The position numbers were made by a program, and so were the translations under genes. Below are positions 17,777-27,371 of a stretch of DNA of 64,000 bases, piece by piece. The DNA is from Roseovarius atlanticus. GTDB taxonomy: Bacteria > Pseudomonadota > Alphaproteobacteria > Rhodobacterales > Rhodobacteraceae. Position 1 is the stretch's first letter, and every line of letters begins with the position of its first letter. Location: contig NZ_LAXJ01000002.1 of the NCBI RefSeq assembly GCF_001441615.1, positions 558,001 to 622,000 on the forward strand, in the 5' to 3' direction. Under the pieces are notes generated by a model, which did not search any database, had not been told where the DNA came from, and saw only the letters and a program-made list of their open reading frames with translations.

Positions 17777-18280
17777 ATGCCGGACAAGACTTCCAAGACG
17801 AACCACGACGCGGATGTGGCGTTTATCAAGGCGCTGGCCGAAGTGCTGAACGACAACGACCTGACCGAACTGGAGGTCAAGCGCGAATACGGCGACGACG
17901 ACACGCTGAATGTCCGCGTCAGCCGCAAGCAAAAGGTGGTTCAGCAGATGGCGGCGCCTGCCCCGGCCCCCTCTGCCGCGCCGTCCGCCCCGGCGGCCGC
18001 ACCGGCCTCCGAGCCTGCCGCGCAGACCGAGGACCCGGCCAGCCATCCCGGCGCGGTCACTTCGCCCATGGTCGGCACGATCTACATGCAGGCCGAACCC
18101 GGCGCGCCTGCCTTTGTCTCGGTCGGCCAGCAGGTGGCCGAGGGCGACACGCTGCTGATCGTCGAGGCGATGAAGACCATGAACCACATCCCCGCCCCCC
18201 GTGCCGGGACCGTGAAGCGCATCCTGGTCGAGGACGGCGCCGCGGTGGAATACGGCGCCCCCCTGATGATCATCGAATAA
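17777..18280 (+). CDS. accB: Biotin carboxyl carrier protein of acetyl-CoA carboxylase
   Basis: Carries biotin between the carboxylase and transferase halves of acetyl-CoA carboxylase, the first step of fatty-acid synthesis. The 167 residues comprise an N-terminal segment (1-55), a flexible Ala/Pro linker (59-95) and the biotinyl domain, with the modified lysine Lys133 in [14 protein letters not shown] ribosome-binding site precedes the ATG. accC follows ten bases later, the usual accBC operon. Confidence 0.96.
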   Translation: MPDKTSKTNHDADVAFIKALAEVLNDNDLTELEVKREYGDDDTLNVRVSRKQKVVQQMAAPAPAPSAAPSAPAAAPASEPAAQTEDPASHPGAVTSPMVGTIYMQAEPGAPAFVSVGQQVAEGDTLLIVEAMKTMNHIPAPRAGTVKRILVEDGAAVEYGAPLMIIE

Positions 18281-18290
18281 GGGCCAGGCG

Positions 18291-19643
18291 ATGTTCGACA
18301 AGATCCTTGTGGCAAACCGGGGCGAGATCGCCCTGCGGGTGATCCGCGCCGCGCGCGAGATGGGCATCCAGAGCGTCGCGGTCCATTCCACCGCCGATGC
18401 CGACGCGATGCATGTGCGCATGGCCGACGAATCGGTCTGCATCGGGCCGCCGCCAAGCACCGAAAGCTACCTGTCGATCCCGTCGATCATCGCCGCCTGC
18501 GAGGTGACGGGCGCGCAGGCCATTCACCCCGGTTACGGTTTTCTGTCCGAGAACGCCAATTTCGTGCAGATCGTCGAGGACCACGACCTGATCTTCATCG
18601 GCCCCACCGCCGAGCATATCCGCATCATGGGCGACAAGATCAGCGCCAAGGATACGATGAAGGCGCTTGGTGTGCCCTGCGTGCCCGGATCGGAGGGCGG
18701 CGTGCCGGACCTGGCCGCGGCCAAGGCCCTGGGCGACGAGATGGGCTATCCGGTGATCGTGAAGGCCACCGCGGGCGGTGGCGGGCGCGGCATGAAGGTG
18801 GCGCAGACCGCCGCCGACATGGAAAGCGCCTTTCTGACCGCGCGGTCCGAGGCCAAGGCGGCCTTTGGAAATGACGAGGTCTATATCGAGAAATACCTGA
18901 CCACGCCGCGCCATATCGAGATCCAGGTCTTCGGCGACGGCAAGGGGCGCGCGGTGCATCTGGGCGAGCGCGACTGTTCGCTGCAACGGCGGCACCAGAA
19001 GGTGTTCGAGGAGGCCCCCGGCCCCTGCATCACCGAGGAAGAGCGCGCCCGGATCGGCAAGATCTGCGCCGATGCGGTGGCCAAGATCAATTACGCCGGC
19101 GCGGGCACGATCGAGTTTCTGTACGAGAAGGGCGAATTCTATTTCATCGAGATGAACACCCGGCTTCAGGTCGAACACCCGGTGACCGAGACGATCTTCG
19201 GCGTCGACCTGGTGCAGGAACAGATCCGTGTGGCCGAAGGGCTGCCGATGTCCTTTGCCCAGGAGGATCTGAAAATCAACGGTCACGCCATCGAGGTGCG
19301 CATCAACGCCGAGAAGCTGCCGACCTTTTCGCCCCGGCCGGGCAGGATCACGCAGTTCCACGCGCCGGGGGGCCTGGGCGTGCGCATGGATTCGGCGCTC
19401 TATGACGGCTATTCGATCCCGCCCTATTACGATTCACTGATCGGCAAGCTGATCGTCCACGGCCAGGACCGTGCCACCGCGCTGGCGCGGCTGAACCGCG
19501 CCCTGGGCGAGCTGATCGTGGACGGTGTCGATACCACGGTGCCGCTGTTTCACGCGCTGTTGCAGGAGGCCGACATCCACTCGGGCGACTACAACATCCA
19601 CTGGCTGGAACACTGGCTGGAAACCAACCTGCAAGACGGCTGA
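18291..19643 (+). CDS. accC: Biotin carboxylase subunit of acetyl-CoA carboxylase
   Basis: ATP-dependent carboxylation of the biotin on AccB. The 450 residues match the E. coli enzyme in length. The biotin carboxylase N-domain ([13 protein letters not shown]), the ATP-grasp glycine loop [12 protein letters not shown] near residue 160, the metal-binding [14 protein letters not shown] near 290 and the C-terminal domain are all complete. Second gene of accBC, ten bases after accB; aat and the DUF2155/mlaD genes follow beyond a methyltransferase, the order common in Rhodobacterales. Confidence 0.97.
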   Translation: MFDKILVANRGEIALRVIRAAREMGIQSVAVHSTADADAMHVRMADESVCIGPPPSTESYLSIPSIIAACEVTGAQAIHPGYGFLSENANFVQIVEDHDLIFIGPTAEHIRIMGDKISAKDTMKALGVPCVPGSEGGVPDLAAAKALGDEMGYPVIVKATAGGGGRGMKVAQTAADMESAFLTARSEAKAAFGNDEVYIEKYLTTPRHIEIQVFGDGKGRAVHLGERDCSLQRRHQKVFEEAPGPCITEEERARIGKICADAVAKINYAGAGTIEFLYEKGEFYFIEMNTRLQVEHPVTETIFGVDLVQEQIRVAEGLPMSFAQEDLKINGHAIEVRINAEKLPTFSPRPGRITQFHAPGGLGVRMDSALYDGYSIPPYYDSLIGKLIVHGQDRATALARLNRALGELIVDGVDTTVPLFHALLQEADIHSGDYNIHWLEHWLETNLQDG

Positions 19644-19958
19644 GCCCGGCCCGCAAGGCCGGCAACCCCGCAAGGAAGACGCGCGAGGTCGTGCCCGGTA
19701 AGGACGCTTTACGCCGTCCGCGCCACGTCCGAACGCGTCTGTTTCGGGGCAATTGCTTTTCCGAGGCCTGCGGCACACGCCCGACCGCCCGTCCGACATC
19801 GCGCCGACCGAGAGCGTTTCGCCAATGCCCCGAGGCATCAGCCGAAGGCGAAACACGCGCACCGATTGAGTGTCGCGCGGCGTTGCATGGGCACGCCGTG
19901 TTTCAGGCGTATCGCGAGACGCATCAGGGCCTCGGCCCGCATCCCCCGTGCCGTCCGC
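19644..19958. other. Intergenic region between accC and a convergent methyltransferase gene
   Basis: About 315 bases without a convincing gene. A hairpin with arms GTTTCGCC and GGCGAAAC around an inner ATGCC/GGCAT stem lies near 19815-19855. A GGCCCGCAAGGCC element right after accC may help stop transcription. No RNA gene recognised. Confidence 0.4.
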
Positions 19959-20663
19959 TTAGCTGTCCCTGGCAATCAGCGTGAAGCTTGCGCGGCAGAT
20001 CGGCCCGGTGCGGTAGTAATCCGACAGGCCGTCGCGCAGGGCCGGGGGCAGTTGGGTCCAGTCTGTCCAGTCCACCTCGAACCCCGCCGCCTCGGCGGCC
20101 TGGGTGATCGCACCGCGGCTGGGGATCATGTGCGGCGGACGGGCCGTGCCACCGGTGGCGCGGCGCGGTTCCAGCCGCAGGATGGGATCGTCGGAATTCG
20201 CCACCATCCCGTCGCCCAGCACCATCCGGGGGCGCAGCGCCGCGACATCGGCAAGGATGCCGTAGAGGTCGCCGACATCGCGCAGCACGTCCATCAGCAC
20301 CACCAGTTCGAACCGCCTGGCCCTGTCGGCGGCGTCCTGCAGAAAATCGAGCGGGGCGGCATGGCGCATCTCGACGCGTTCGCGGGCACCGATCGCGGGC
20401 AGATCCTCGAACCGGGCGACAAGGTCCGCCTGCGCCTCGACCCCCACGACCTGCAACGCGCCGGCCTGCGCGAGGTCGGCACACCAGTGGCCATCGCCCG
20501 CACCAAGGTAGAGCACGCTGCTGTCGGTGATCACGTGGCGGAAACAGTCGAACAGCATCCCGTACCGCGCCTGGCGCCGGTTGGCCCGCTGTCGCAGTGT
20601 GTCTTGCACCGCGCCGTTTTCGTCAGATGTGCCCGGGGCGGGCGTGTCGTTCAGGCCGTCCAT
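19959..20663 (-). CDS. SAM-dependent methyltransferase (class I fold)
   Basis: A 234-residue cytoplasmic protein with the Rossmann-type methyltransferase fold. Motif I is LYLGAGDGHWCADLA near residue 51, motif II the acidic GVEAQADL, and a motif IV-like LVVLMDVLRDV follows near residue 118. The target is not evident; the DUF1698/UbiE-like spacing suggests a small molecule. The start is fixed by AAGGAG before MDGLND; an ATG 13 codons upstream lacks one. It is convergent with accC and divergent from aat. Confidence 0.85.
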   Translation of the reverse strand: MDGLNDTPAPGTSDENGAVQDTLRQRANRRQARYGMLFDCFRHVITDSSVLYLGAGDGHWCADLAQAGALQVVGVEAQADLVARFEDLPAIGARERVEMRHAAPLDFLQDAADRARRFELVVLMDVLRDVGDLYGILADVAALRPRMVLGDGMVANSDDPILRLEPRRATGGTARPPHMIPSRGAITQAAEAAGFEVDWTDWTQLPPALRDGLSDYYRTGPICRASFTLIARDS

Positions 20664-20759
20664 GTCATCTCCTTTGCCATGCACCGTGCAAAGGCGTACC
20701 ATACGACCCTGTAACGAAGCGTAAACGCCGCCCCGCCCTGCCCCGCCATCCGGACGCCG

Positions 20760-21410
20760 ATGTCAGACCGCCAGCCGCCTCTAGATCCAGACCTGTTGTT
20801 GCAGGCCTACGCCGCGGGAATTTTTCCGATGGCCGAGTCGCGCAACGATCCCGACCTTTTCTGGGTCGATCCACGATTGCGCGGCGTTCTGCCGCTGTCG
20901 GAGTTCCATGTCTCGCGATCGCTGGCGCGGCGGCTGCGGCGCGGGGCCTATTCCGCCACGCTCAACGCCGATTTCGCCGGCACCGTGGACGGCTGCGCCG
21001 ACCGGGCCGAGACATGGATCAACGGGCCGATCCGGTCGCTTTACCTCGAGCTGCACGCCAGGGGCCACGCCCATTCGCTGGAGATCTGGCAGGACGATGT
21101 GCTGACCGGCGGCGTCTACGGCGTGACGCTGGGCGCGGCGTTTTTCGGCGAAAGCATGTTCTCGCGCCGCACGGACGCGTCCAAGCTGGCGCTGGCGCAT
21201 CTGACGGGGCATTTGCGGCGTTGTGGCTTTCAGCTTTTCGACACGCAGTTCCAGACCGAGCACCTGGCGAGCCTGGGGGCGCAGGAGATTCCCCGCGCGG
21301 AGTATCGCAAGAGGCTGGGCCGCGCGCTGGAGGCGGAGGCGGATATCAACCACCCGCCCTTCGATCCGTCCCCTTACTGGGTCATGCAGCGCAATACCCA
21401 GATGTCGTAG
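20760..21410 (+). CDS. aat: Leucyl/phenylalanyl-tRNA-protein transferase
   Basis: Adds Leu or Phe from charged tRNA to N-terminal Arg or Lys of proteins, marking them for ClpS-ClpAP degradation. The 216 residues contain the family core: LLQAYAAGIFPM at the start, FWVDPRLRGVLPL, GGVYGVTLGAAFFGESMFS near residue 117, and LFDTQFQTEHLASLGA near 160. Its last 37 bases overlap, tail to tail, the end of the DUF2155 gene on the other strand. Confidence 0.95.
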   Translation: MSDRQPPLDPDLLLQAYAAGIFPMAESRNDPDLFWVDPRLRGVLPLSEFHVSRSLARRLRRGAYSATLNADFAGTVDGCADRAETWINGPIRSLYLELHARGHAHSLEIWQDDVLTGGVYGVTLGAAFFGESMFSRRTDASKLALAHLTGHLRRCGFQLFDTQFQTEHLASLGAQEIPRAEYRKRLGRALEAEADINHPPFDPSPYWVMQRNTQMS

Positions 21411-21751
21411 CGTTGATGTTCCACCGCGTTCAGCGCGGGCGCCGAGGCCAGCATCCAGCCCGAAAAGATCGGCGGCGCGCTTTCCTCGGGGTGGATGGTG
21501 AGAAAGGCATAGGCGTCGCCCGCCGGGTTGCCCGCGGGATAGCGGCATTCGCCCAGTTCCACGCGCATCCGGCCGATGCTTGCGGCGCTGGCATTGGCGA
21601 TTTCCAGATCGCCGGTTTCGGTGGTGATCTTGTCGACCCAGCGCAGCACGACGCCGGTGCCGACCTCGACCTGGTCCTGCGCGGCGGCGGGCGCGGCGAG
21701 GGCCAGCGCCACGAGGGCGGCGGCCGGAAAACTGCGATACCGGAGGATCAT
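21374..21751 (-). CDS. DUF2155 secreted protein
   Basis: A 125-residue exported protein of the alphaproteobacterial DUF2155 family. A signal peptide (1-24, cut after AAA) is followed by a beta-rich domain with VVLRWVDKITTET near residue 34, an ELGECRYP motif and the end VEHQRYDIWVLRC. The two cysteines probably pair in the periplasm. Function unknown. Its ATG overlaps the mlaD stop (ATGA), so it is coupled to that lipid-transport gene; a role in envelope upkeep is inferred from the context only. Confidence 0.88.
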   Translation of the reverse strand: MILRYRSFPAAALVALALAAPAAAQDQVEVGTGVVLRWVDKITTETGDLEIANASAASIGRMRVELGECRYPAGNPAGDAYAFLTIHPEESAPPIFSGWMLASAPALNAVEHQRYDIWVLRCMTQ

Positions 21752-22215
21752 TCGGAGGCCTCTCCGCCCGTGTCGTCGCCCGCGATGAACTTGGTCAGCA
21801 GCGCGATCAGGCTGACGGAGCCCTGCGTGAACTCGATCTCGTCGCCGGCGGCGAAGTAGAAGGGCGAGCCGCCCGGCAGGATCTCGACGAAATTGCCGCC
21901 CAAAAGCCCCTCGGAGCTGATCGCAAGGGCACTGTCGTCGGGCACCTCGATGTCCTCGCGCACGGTAAAGACGGCGCGGGCGCGGTAGGTTTCGGGGTCA
22001 AGCTGCATGTCGGTGACGCGGCCCACCTTGACGCCGGCCAGGCGCACATCGGTGCCCACGTCGATGCCGTCGGCGCTGCGGAAGCTGGCGCGCAGCTCGT
22101 ATTCCGGCGCGGTGCCGGAAAAGCCGCTGACCTGCCCGGCATAGATCACGAAGGCAGCGGCGACGGCCAGCACGGCCCCGCCGACGGCGACCTCTGTCAT
22201 GTTCTCGCTGGCCAT
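21748..22215 (-). CDS. mlaD: MlaD-type MCE-domain lipid transport protein
   Basis: A 155-residue periplasmic protein anchored by one N-terminal helix (about 6-27), followed by one MCE domain: YELRASFRSADGIDVGTDVRLAGVKVG (about 35-60) and the hydrophobic pore-loop region GLLGGNFVEILPGG near residue 108. MlaD forms a hexameric ring that carries phospholipids between the outer membrane and the MlaFEB ABC transporter. No mlaEF genes are in this window, so the partners must lie elsewhere. It overlaps the DUF2155 gene and follows the NDUFA12-like gene by 28 bases. Confidence 0.9.
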   Translation of the reverse strand: MASENMTEVAVGGAVLAVAAAFVIYAGQVSGFSGTAPEYELRASFRSADGIDVGTDVRLAGVKVGRVTDMQLDPETYRARAVFTVREDIEVPDDSALAISSEGLLGGNFVEILPGGSPFYFAAGDEIEFTQGSVSLIALLTKFIAGDDTGGEASE

Positions 22216-22243
22216 GGGCGGCTCCTGGCTGATGCGGTCGGGG

Positions 22244-22627
22244 TTACTCGGGGCTCCACGCCTCGTAGTCGCGGCGCTCGGCCGGATCGGCGCGGCGGAT
22301 CGAGCCGGCGGGCGCATAGGCCAGCGCGGTGCCGGTGAGGTTTTCCTCGTGCGGCTTTTCCCACGGCTTGCGCTTCAGCGGCGCCTCGGTCGGCGGCTCC
22401 TTATAGGTGTGATGCAGCCAGCCATGCCATTCGGGGCTGACGCGGCTGGCCTCGGCTTCGCCGTTGAAGATCACCCAGCGGCGCTTGCCGTCGGAGGTCT
22501 GGTAAAAGATGTTGCCCTGTTCGTCCTCGCCGACCTTCATGCCCTTGCGGCGGGTGTGAATCATCGTGTTGAGCGTGGCGCCGTTCCACCATGTGACGGC
22601 GCGCAGAAGCGAGGTGAGCAGACCCAT
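22244..22627 (-). CDS. NDUFA12-type accessory subunit of respiratory complex I
   Basis: A 127-residue homologue of the mitochondrial 17.2-kDa subunit (NDUFA12/B17.2), found in alphaproteobacterial NADH:ubiquinone oxidoreductase. The key segment [11 protein letters not shown]...[25 protein letters not shown] (about 33-72) is conserved, and the Pro/Lys-rich C-terminal half is typical. GGAGG six bases before the ATG fixes the start. It lies upstream of mlaD and DUF2155, a neighbourhood shared by many Rhodobacterales. Confidence 0.92.
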   Translation of the reverse strand: MGLLTSLLRAVTWWNGATLNTMIHTRRKGMKVGEDEQGNIFYQTSDGKRRWVIFNGEAEASRVSPEWHGWLHHTYKEPPTEAPLKRKPWEKPHEENLTGTALAYAPAGSIRRADPAERRDYEAWSPE

Positions 22628-22775
22628 CGTGATCCTCCGGAATATCCCTGGCCCGGGTATGCCGCAGATTGCCGGCAAGGTCCAGCCCGGACACGGCCGC
22701 CGCGGCCGTGTGCCCGGCATGGTTGCGCCAAGTCGGACGCTCATTGGCATCCCTGCGTGCCGATTGCGCCCGGGA

Positions 22776-22843
22776 CCATTTTCTTTCAAAGAAAATGGGC
22801 AAGAAAATTCGAATTTTCTTGCCCAAATTTTCCAAAAAATTTG
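22776..22843. repeat. Three back-to-back AT-rich inverted repeats
   Basis: (1) 22776-22798: arms CCATTTTCTTT and AAAGAAAATGG, loop C. (2) 22797-22824: a perfect 28-base palindrome with centre AAAATTCGAATTTT, ends GGGCAAG/CTTGCCC. (3) 22824-22843: arms CAAATTTT/AAAATTTG, loop CCAA. They lie between the clpX stop and the NDUFA12 gene, share ends with each other and carry no terminal T-run. Confidence 0.9.
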
Positions 22844-22867
22844 TGCTCTCGAAGGCACGCCGCCGGA

Positions 22868-24130
22868 TCAGCCCGCGCTGGTGCCTTCCTTCTTGGTCTC
22901 GGCATGAACCATGAGCGGTGCCGCCTCGGAGGTGACAGCCTCTTCGTTGACCACCACTTCCTCGACATCTTCCATGCCGGGCAGCTCGAACATCGTGTCG
23001 AGCAGGATATCCTCGAGGATCGAGCGCAGCCCGCGCGCGCCTGTCTTGCGTGCGATCGCCCGCTTCGCGATTGCGTTCAGAGCATCCTCGGTAAAGCTCA
23101 GCTGGACATTCTCCAACTCGAACAGACGCTGATACTGTTTGACCAGTGCGTTCTTCGGCTGGGTCAGGATCGTGATGAGCGCATCCTCGTCGAGGTCCTC
23201 CAGCGTCGCGATGACCGGCAGGCGGCCGACGAATTCCGGGATCAGGCCGAATTTCAGCAGATCCTCGGGTTCGAGGTCCTTGAACACCTCGCCCACGTTG
23301 CGCGCGTCATTGTCGCGCACATCGGCGCCAAAGCCCATGGCGCTGCCCTTGCCGCGCTGGCTGATGATCTTGTCGAGTCCGGCAAAGGCGCCGCCGCAGA
23401 TGAACAGGATGTTCGTGGTGTCCACTTGCAGGAATTCCTGCTGCGGATGCTTGCGCCCGCCTTGCGGCGGCACCGCGGCCACGGTGCCTTCCATCAGTTT
23501 CAGAAGCGCCTGTTGCACCCCCTCGCCCGAAACGTCGCGGGTGATCGAGGGATTTTCGGACTTGCGGGTGATCTTGTCGACCTCGTCGATATAGACGATG
23601 CCGCGCTGTGCGCGCTCGACGTTGTATTCCGACGACTGCAACAGCTTGAGGATGATGTTCTCGACATCCTCGCCCACATACCCCGCCTCGGTCAGCGTGG
23701 TGGCGTCGGCCATGGTGAAGGGCACATCGAGAATCCGCGCCAGCGTCTGCGCCAGAAGCGTCTTGCCGCAGCCCGTGGGGCCGATCAGCAGGATGTTCGA
23801 CTTTTGCAGTTCGATGTCGTTCTTGCCGGAGTGATTGAGGCGCTTGTAGTGGTTGTGTACCGCCACGGACAGCACCCGCTTGGCGGTGAACTGCCCGATC
23901 ACGTAATCGTCCAGCACGTCGCAGATCTCGCGCGGGGTGGGCACGCCGTCGGTGGCCTTCAGCCCGGCGGTCTTGGTCTCTTCGCGGATGATGTCCATGC
24001 ACAGCTCGACGCATTCGTCGCAGATGAACACCGTCGGGCCCGCGATCAGTTTTCGGACCTCGTGCTGACTCTTGCCGCAGAAGCTGCAGTAGAGCGTGTT
24101 CTTGCTGTCACCGCTGGAGTTATTCGCCAT
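22868..24130 (-). CDS. clpX: ATP-dependent Clp protease ATP-binding subunit ClpX
   Basis: AAA+ unfoldase that feeds tagged proteins to ClpP. The 420 residues hold the N-terminal zinc-binding domain (Cys15, Cys18, Cys37, Cys40), Walker A GPTGCGKT (117-124), Walker [11 protein letters not shown], the pore loops and the C-terminal small AAA domain, and the IGF-type ClpP-contact region is in the usual place. It lies 189 bases downstream of clpP on the same strand, the standard clpPX order. Confidence 0.97.
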   Translation of the reverse strand: MANNSSGDSKNTLYCSFCGKSQHEVRKLIAGPTVFICDECVELCMDIIREETKTAGLKATDGVPTPREICDVLDDYVIGQFTAKRVLSVAVHNHYKRLNHSGKNDIELQKSNILLIGPTGCGKTLLAQTLARILDVPFTMADATTLTEAGYVGEDVENIILKLLQSSEYNVERAQRGIVYIDEVDKITRKSENPSITRDVSGEGVQQALLKLMEGTVAAVPPQGGRKHPQQEFLQVDTTNILFICGGAFAGLDKIISQRGKGSAMGFGADVRDNDARNVGEVFKDLEPEDLLKFGLIPEFVGRLPVIATLEDLDEDALITILTQPKNALVKQYQRLFELENVQLSFTEDALNAIAKRAIARKTGARGLRSILEDILLDTMFELPGMEDVEEVVVNEEAVTSEAAPLMVHAETKKEGTSAG

Positions 24131-24319
24131 TCTCGCACCTTTTGACGTCTTGCGTCACGTATCCGACCCTTCGTGTTGCGCCATCTGTGGGATGTGGCCG
24201 GATCAGCCGGCCTTCGCGCGGGTCTTGGGTTTCTCGTCCGTCCCGGCTAGCTTAGGGCAGAGCGTTTGGCACCTCAATGTCAAAATCGCCCCTGCCCCGT
24301 TCCAGCCCGACCGTGCGGA

Positions 24320-24952
24320 TCAGCTGCCTTCGTCGTCGCCTTTCGCCCGGTTTTCCACGATCTCGTCGATCAGGCCCCACTCCTTGGCCTGCTCGGGAGA
24401 CATGAAGTTGTCGCGCTCCAGCGCCTCCTCGACCTTCTTCAGGGATTGTCCGGTGTGTTTTACGTAAATTTCGTTAAGACGCCGTTTCAGCTTCAGCGTT
24501 TCCTCGGCGTGGATCATGATGTCCGTGGCCTGGCCTTGGTAGCCGCCCGAGGGCTGGTGCACCATGATTCGGCTGTTGGGTAGCGAAAAGCGCATCCCCG
24601 CCGCGCCCGCCGTCAGCAAGAGGCTGCCCATGCTGGCGGCCTGGCCGATGACCAGCGTGCTGACCTTGGGCTTGATGTACTGCATCGTGTCATAGATCGA
24701 CAGTCCCGAGGTCACGACGCCGCCGGGGCTGTTGATATACATCGAGATTTCCTTGGAGGGGTTTTCCGCCTCGAGGTGCAGAAGCTGCGCCACGATCAGG
24801 CTGGACATGCCGTCATGCACCGGGCCGTTCACGAAGATGATCCGCTCCTTCAGCAGGCGCGAGAAGATGTCGTAGGCCCGTTCGCCACGGCTGGTCTGCT
24901 CGACCACCATGGGGACGAGCGTGTTCATGTAGGTTTCCATCGGGTCTGTCAT
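24320..24952 (-). CDS. clpP: ATP-dependent Clp protease proteolytic subunit
   Basis: Serine protease that forms two stacked heptameric rings and degrades proteins delivered by ClpX or ClpA. The 210 residues carry the catalytic triad Ser107 (QAASMGS), His132 (MVHQPSGG) and Asp181 (ERDNFMS), with the spacing seen in E. coli. The oxyanion loop [12 protein letters not shown] is intact. The first residues before [16 protein letters not shown] are a short propeptide. Confidence 0.97.
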   Translation of the reverse strand: MTDPMETYMNTLVPMVVEQTSRGERAYDIFSRLLKERIIFVNGPVHDGMSSLIVAQLLHLEAENPSKEISMYINSPGGVVTSGLSIYDTMQYIKPKVSTLVIGQAASMGSLLLTAGAAGMRFSLPNSRIMVHQPSGGYQGQATDIMIHAEETLKLKRRLNEIYVKHTGQSLKKVEEALERDNFMSPEQAKEWGLIDEIVENRAKGDDEGS

Positions 24953-25320
24953 GTTGCCTGCCTCTTGATGCGCATGGTCCGGGCCGTGGATCGGCCCGCG
25001 TCGCAGTGAACCTTATGCGTGGGCCGGGGGGGCTTCAAGAGCGACCGGCTATTTTCGGTCGCGCAGTTCCACGCCCCGGGCCCGTGCCGGTCAGACACCG
25101 TCACAATGAAGAAATCGTTAAGTTTTTTCGGGGTTTTGACGGTTTTCGACGCGCCGCGCGCTGCGACAAAAAATGTCCCGCTATGTCAATCTGGCGCATT
25201 GCTCATCCTCGCGGAGCATTCTAGAACCATTCTCGTGTTGCGGGACACGCTGCGGAGGAGTCTGACCGGCCCTTCGCCATTCGGTGTCCTTCGTATAAAT
25301 GACCAGCAGGAGGCACCCAG
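24953..25320. other. Intergenic region between clpP and ctaD
   Basis: About 370 bases between divergent genes. A GCGACCG/CGGTCGC hairpin lies near 25040-25061, and an AT-richer part with an A/T-run lies near 25105-25190. A GCAGGAGG ribosome-binding site precedes ctaD. I see no clear Fnr-type dyad, promoter pair or small gene. Confidence 0.4.
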
Positions 25321-26997
25321 ATGGCAGACGCAGCCATTCACGGCCACGGACATGAAGACAATCGCGGGTTCTTCACCCGCTGGTTCATGTCGACAAACCA
25401 CAAGGATATCGGGATTCTCTACCTGATCACGTCGGCTTTCGTCGGCCTGATCTCGGTGGCGTTCACCGTCTACATGCGGCTCGAACTGATGGAGCCGGGC
25501 GTTCAGTACATGTGCATGGAAGGTGCGCGGTTCACCGCGGCAGCCGCCGGCGAATGTACCCCGAACGGGCACCTGTGGAACGTCATGATCACCTATCACG
25601 GTGTGCTGATGATGTTCTTCGTGGTGATCCCCGCCCTCTTCGGCGGCTTCGGCAACTATTTCATGCCGTTGCAGATCGGTGCGCCGGACATGGCGTTCCC
25701 GCGCCTGAACAACCTCAGTTTCTGGCTTTATGTCACCGGCACCTCGCTGGGTGTCGCCTCGCTTCTGGCGCCGGGCGGCAACGGGCAGCTCGGCTCGGGC
25801 GTGGGCTGGGTGCTTTATCCGCCTCTGTCGACCAACGAGGCGGGCATGTCGATGGACCTGGCGATCTTTGCCGTGCACGTGTCGGGCGCAAGCTCGATCC
25901 TGGGCGCGATCAACATGATCACCACCTTCCTGAACATGCGCGCTCCGGGGATGACGCTCTTCAAGGTGCCGCTGTTTTCATGGTCGATCTTCGTCACCGC
26001 GTGGCTGATCCTGCTGTCGCTGCCGGTTCTGGCGGGCGCGATCACCATGCTGCTGACCGACCGCAACTTCGGCACGACCTTCTTCGACCCGGCCGGCGGT
26101 GGGGACCCGGTGCTCTATCAGCACATCCTGTGGTTCTTCGGTCACCCCGAGGTCTACATCATCATCCTGCCCGGCTTCGGCATCATCAGCCACGTCATCG
26201 CGACCTTCGCGCGCAAGCCGATCTTCGGCTACCTGCCGATGGTATGGGCGCTGATCGCCATCGGCTTCCTCGGCTTCGTCGTGTGGGCGCACCACATGTA
26301 CACCGTGGGCATGTCGCTGACCCAGCAGTCCTACTTCATGCTGGCCACTATGGTGATCGCGGTGCCGACGGGCGTGAAGGTGTTCAGCTGGATCGCCACG
26401 ATGTGGGGCGGCGCGATCGAGTTCAAGACGCCGATGCTCTGGGCGTTCGGCTTCCTGTTCCTGTTCACCGTGGGCGGCGTCACCGGCATCGTCCTTTCCC
26501 AAGCGGGCATCGACCGGGCGTACCATGACACCTACTACGTGGTGGCGCACTTCCACTACGTGATGAGCCTGGGTGCCGTGTTCGCCATCTTCGCGGGGGT
26601 CTACTTCTACTTCCCCAAGATGACCGGACGGATGTACCCCGAATGGGCCGGCAAGCTGCACTTCTGGGCGATGTTCATCGGTGCGAACCTGACCTTCTTC
26701 CCGCAACACTTCCTGGGACGTCAGGGGATGCCCCGCCGTTACATCGACTACCCCGAGGCCTTCGCGGTCTGGAACTACTGGTCGTCGATCGGTGCCTTTC
26801 TGTCCTTCGCCTCGTTCATCTTCTTCTTCGGTGTGATCGCCTATTCGCTGTTCCGCGGCGCCAAGGTGACCCAGAACAACCCGTGGAACGAATATGCCGA
26901 TACGCTGGAATGGACCCTGCCCTGCCCGCCGCCCGAACACACGTTCGAGCAGCTGCCCAAGCGGGAAGACTGGGACAAGCAGCCCGCGCACCACTAA
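25321..26997 (+). CDS. ctaD: Cytochrome c oxidase subunit I, aa3 type
   Basis: Catalytic subunit of the terminal haem-copper oxidase, with 12 transmembrane helices in 558 residues. [14 protein letters not shown] opens the protein; the haem a ligand lies in [12 protein letters not shown]; CuB ligand and the Tyr-His cross-link lie in [16 protein letters not shown]; the two further CuB histidines are in WAHHMYTVG; and HFHYVMSLG holds the haem a/a3 histidines. These residues mark an A-type oxidase. The other subunits are not in this window, so ctaD stands alone here. Confidence 0.97.
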   Translation: MADAAIHGHGHEDNRGFFTRWFMSTNHKDIGILYLITSAFVGLISVAFTVYMRLELMEPGVQYMCMEGARFTAAAAGECTPNGHLWNVMITYHGVLMMFFVVIPALFGGFGNYFMPLQIGAPDMAFPRLNNLSFWLYVTGTSLGVASLLAPGGNGQLGSGVGWVLYPPLSTNEAGMSMDLAIFAVHVSGASSILGAINMITTFLNMRAPGMTLFKVPLFSWSIFVTAWLILLSLPVLAGAITMLLTDRNFGTTFFDPAGGGDPVLYQHILWFFGHPEVYIIILPGFGIISHVIATFARKPIFGYLPMVWALIAIGFLGFVVWAHHMYTVGMSLTQQSYFMLATMVIAVPTGVKVFSWIATMWGGAIEFKTPMLWAFGFLFLFTVGGVTGIVLSQAGIDRAYHDTYYVVAHFHYVMSLGAVFAIFAGVYFYFPKMTGRMYPEWAGKLHFWAMFIGANLTFFPQHFLGRQGMPRRYIDYPEAFAVWNYWSSIGAFLSFASFIFFFGVIAYSLFRGAKVTQNNPWNEYADTLEWTLPCPPPEHTFEQLPKREDWDKQPAHH

Positions 26998-27371
26998 GCG
27001 GCGGCTATCCAGCCTGAACCAACACGTAGGCCCCGGAGCAATCCGGGGCCTGTTTCGTTCAAGAAAGGCGTTGCGGGATGGCGTGACCCTTTTGCTGGTC
27101 AACGGTGCCACCGGGGGCGGCCAGACACGGCTGTTGCTGGGCGTCAGCCGGATGGCCCATCCGGCGGGGAGTGCCGCGATGGTCGCGCTTGCGGCGCTGA
27201 CCGCATGGTCCTTTCTGCGGCACCTTCGCACCCGGCGGTGACAGTGCGACGATGCAGGGCATCACAAAAGCTTAATATCTTCGCCGCACCTTTGTTACCG
27301 TTGCCGGTCTCTTGTCTTTGCGGGACCGCGTCGCTGCGACGCGGACGCTGCCTGCAAAGAGGATCTCGACC
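26998..27371. other. Intergenic region between ctaD and the 5'-nucleotidase
   Basis: Apart from the ctaD terminator, a GTG-initiated frame of 52 codons (27083-27241) could encode a short hydrophobic peptide, but it lacks a good ribosome-binding site. Some AT-rich sequence near 27265-27300 may hold the promoter of the 5'-nucleotidase gene. Confidence 0.35.
27029..27060 (+). terminator. Rho-independent terminator of ctaD
   Basis: GGCCCCGGA and TCCGGGGCC form a perfect nine-pair stem with a GCAA tetraloop, followed by TGTTTCGTTC, 32 bases after the ctaD stop. Confidence 0.75.

Noticed and set aside
19434..19862. A minus-strand frame covering the accC end and following gap
   Set aside because: Most of it is antisense to accC; the rest crosses a hairpin and has no start signal.
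27083..27241. A GTG-started 52-codon frame after ctaD
   Set aside because: Partly hydrophobic, but the ribosome-binding site is poor and the codon use is not convincing; left as intergenic.
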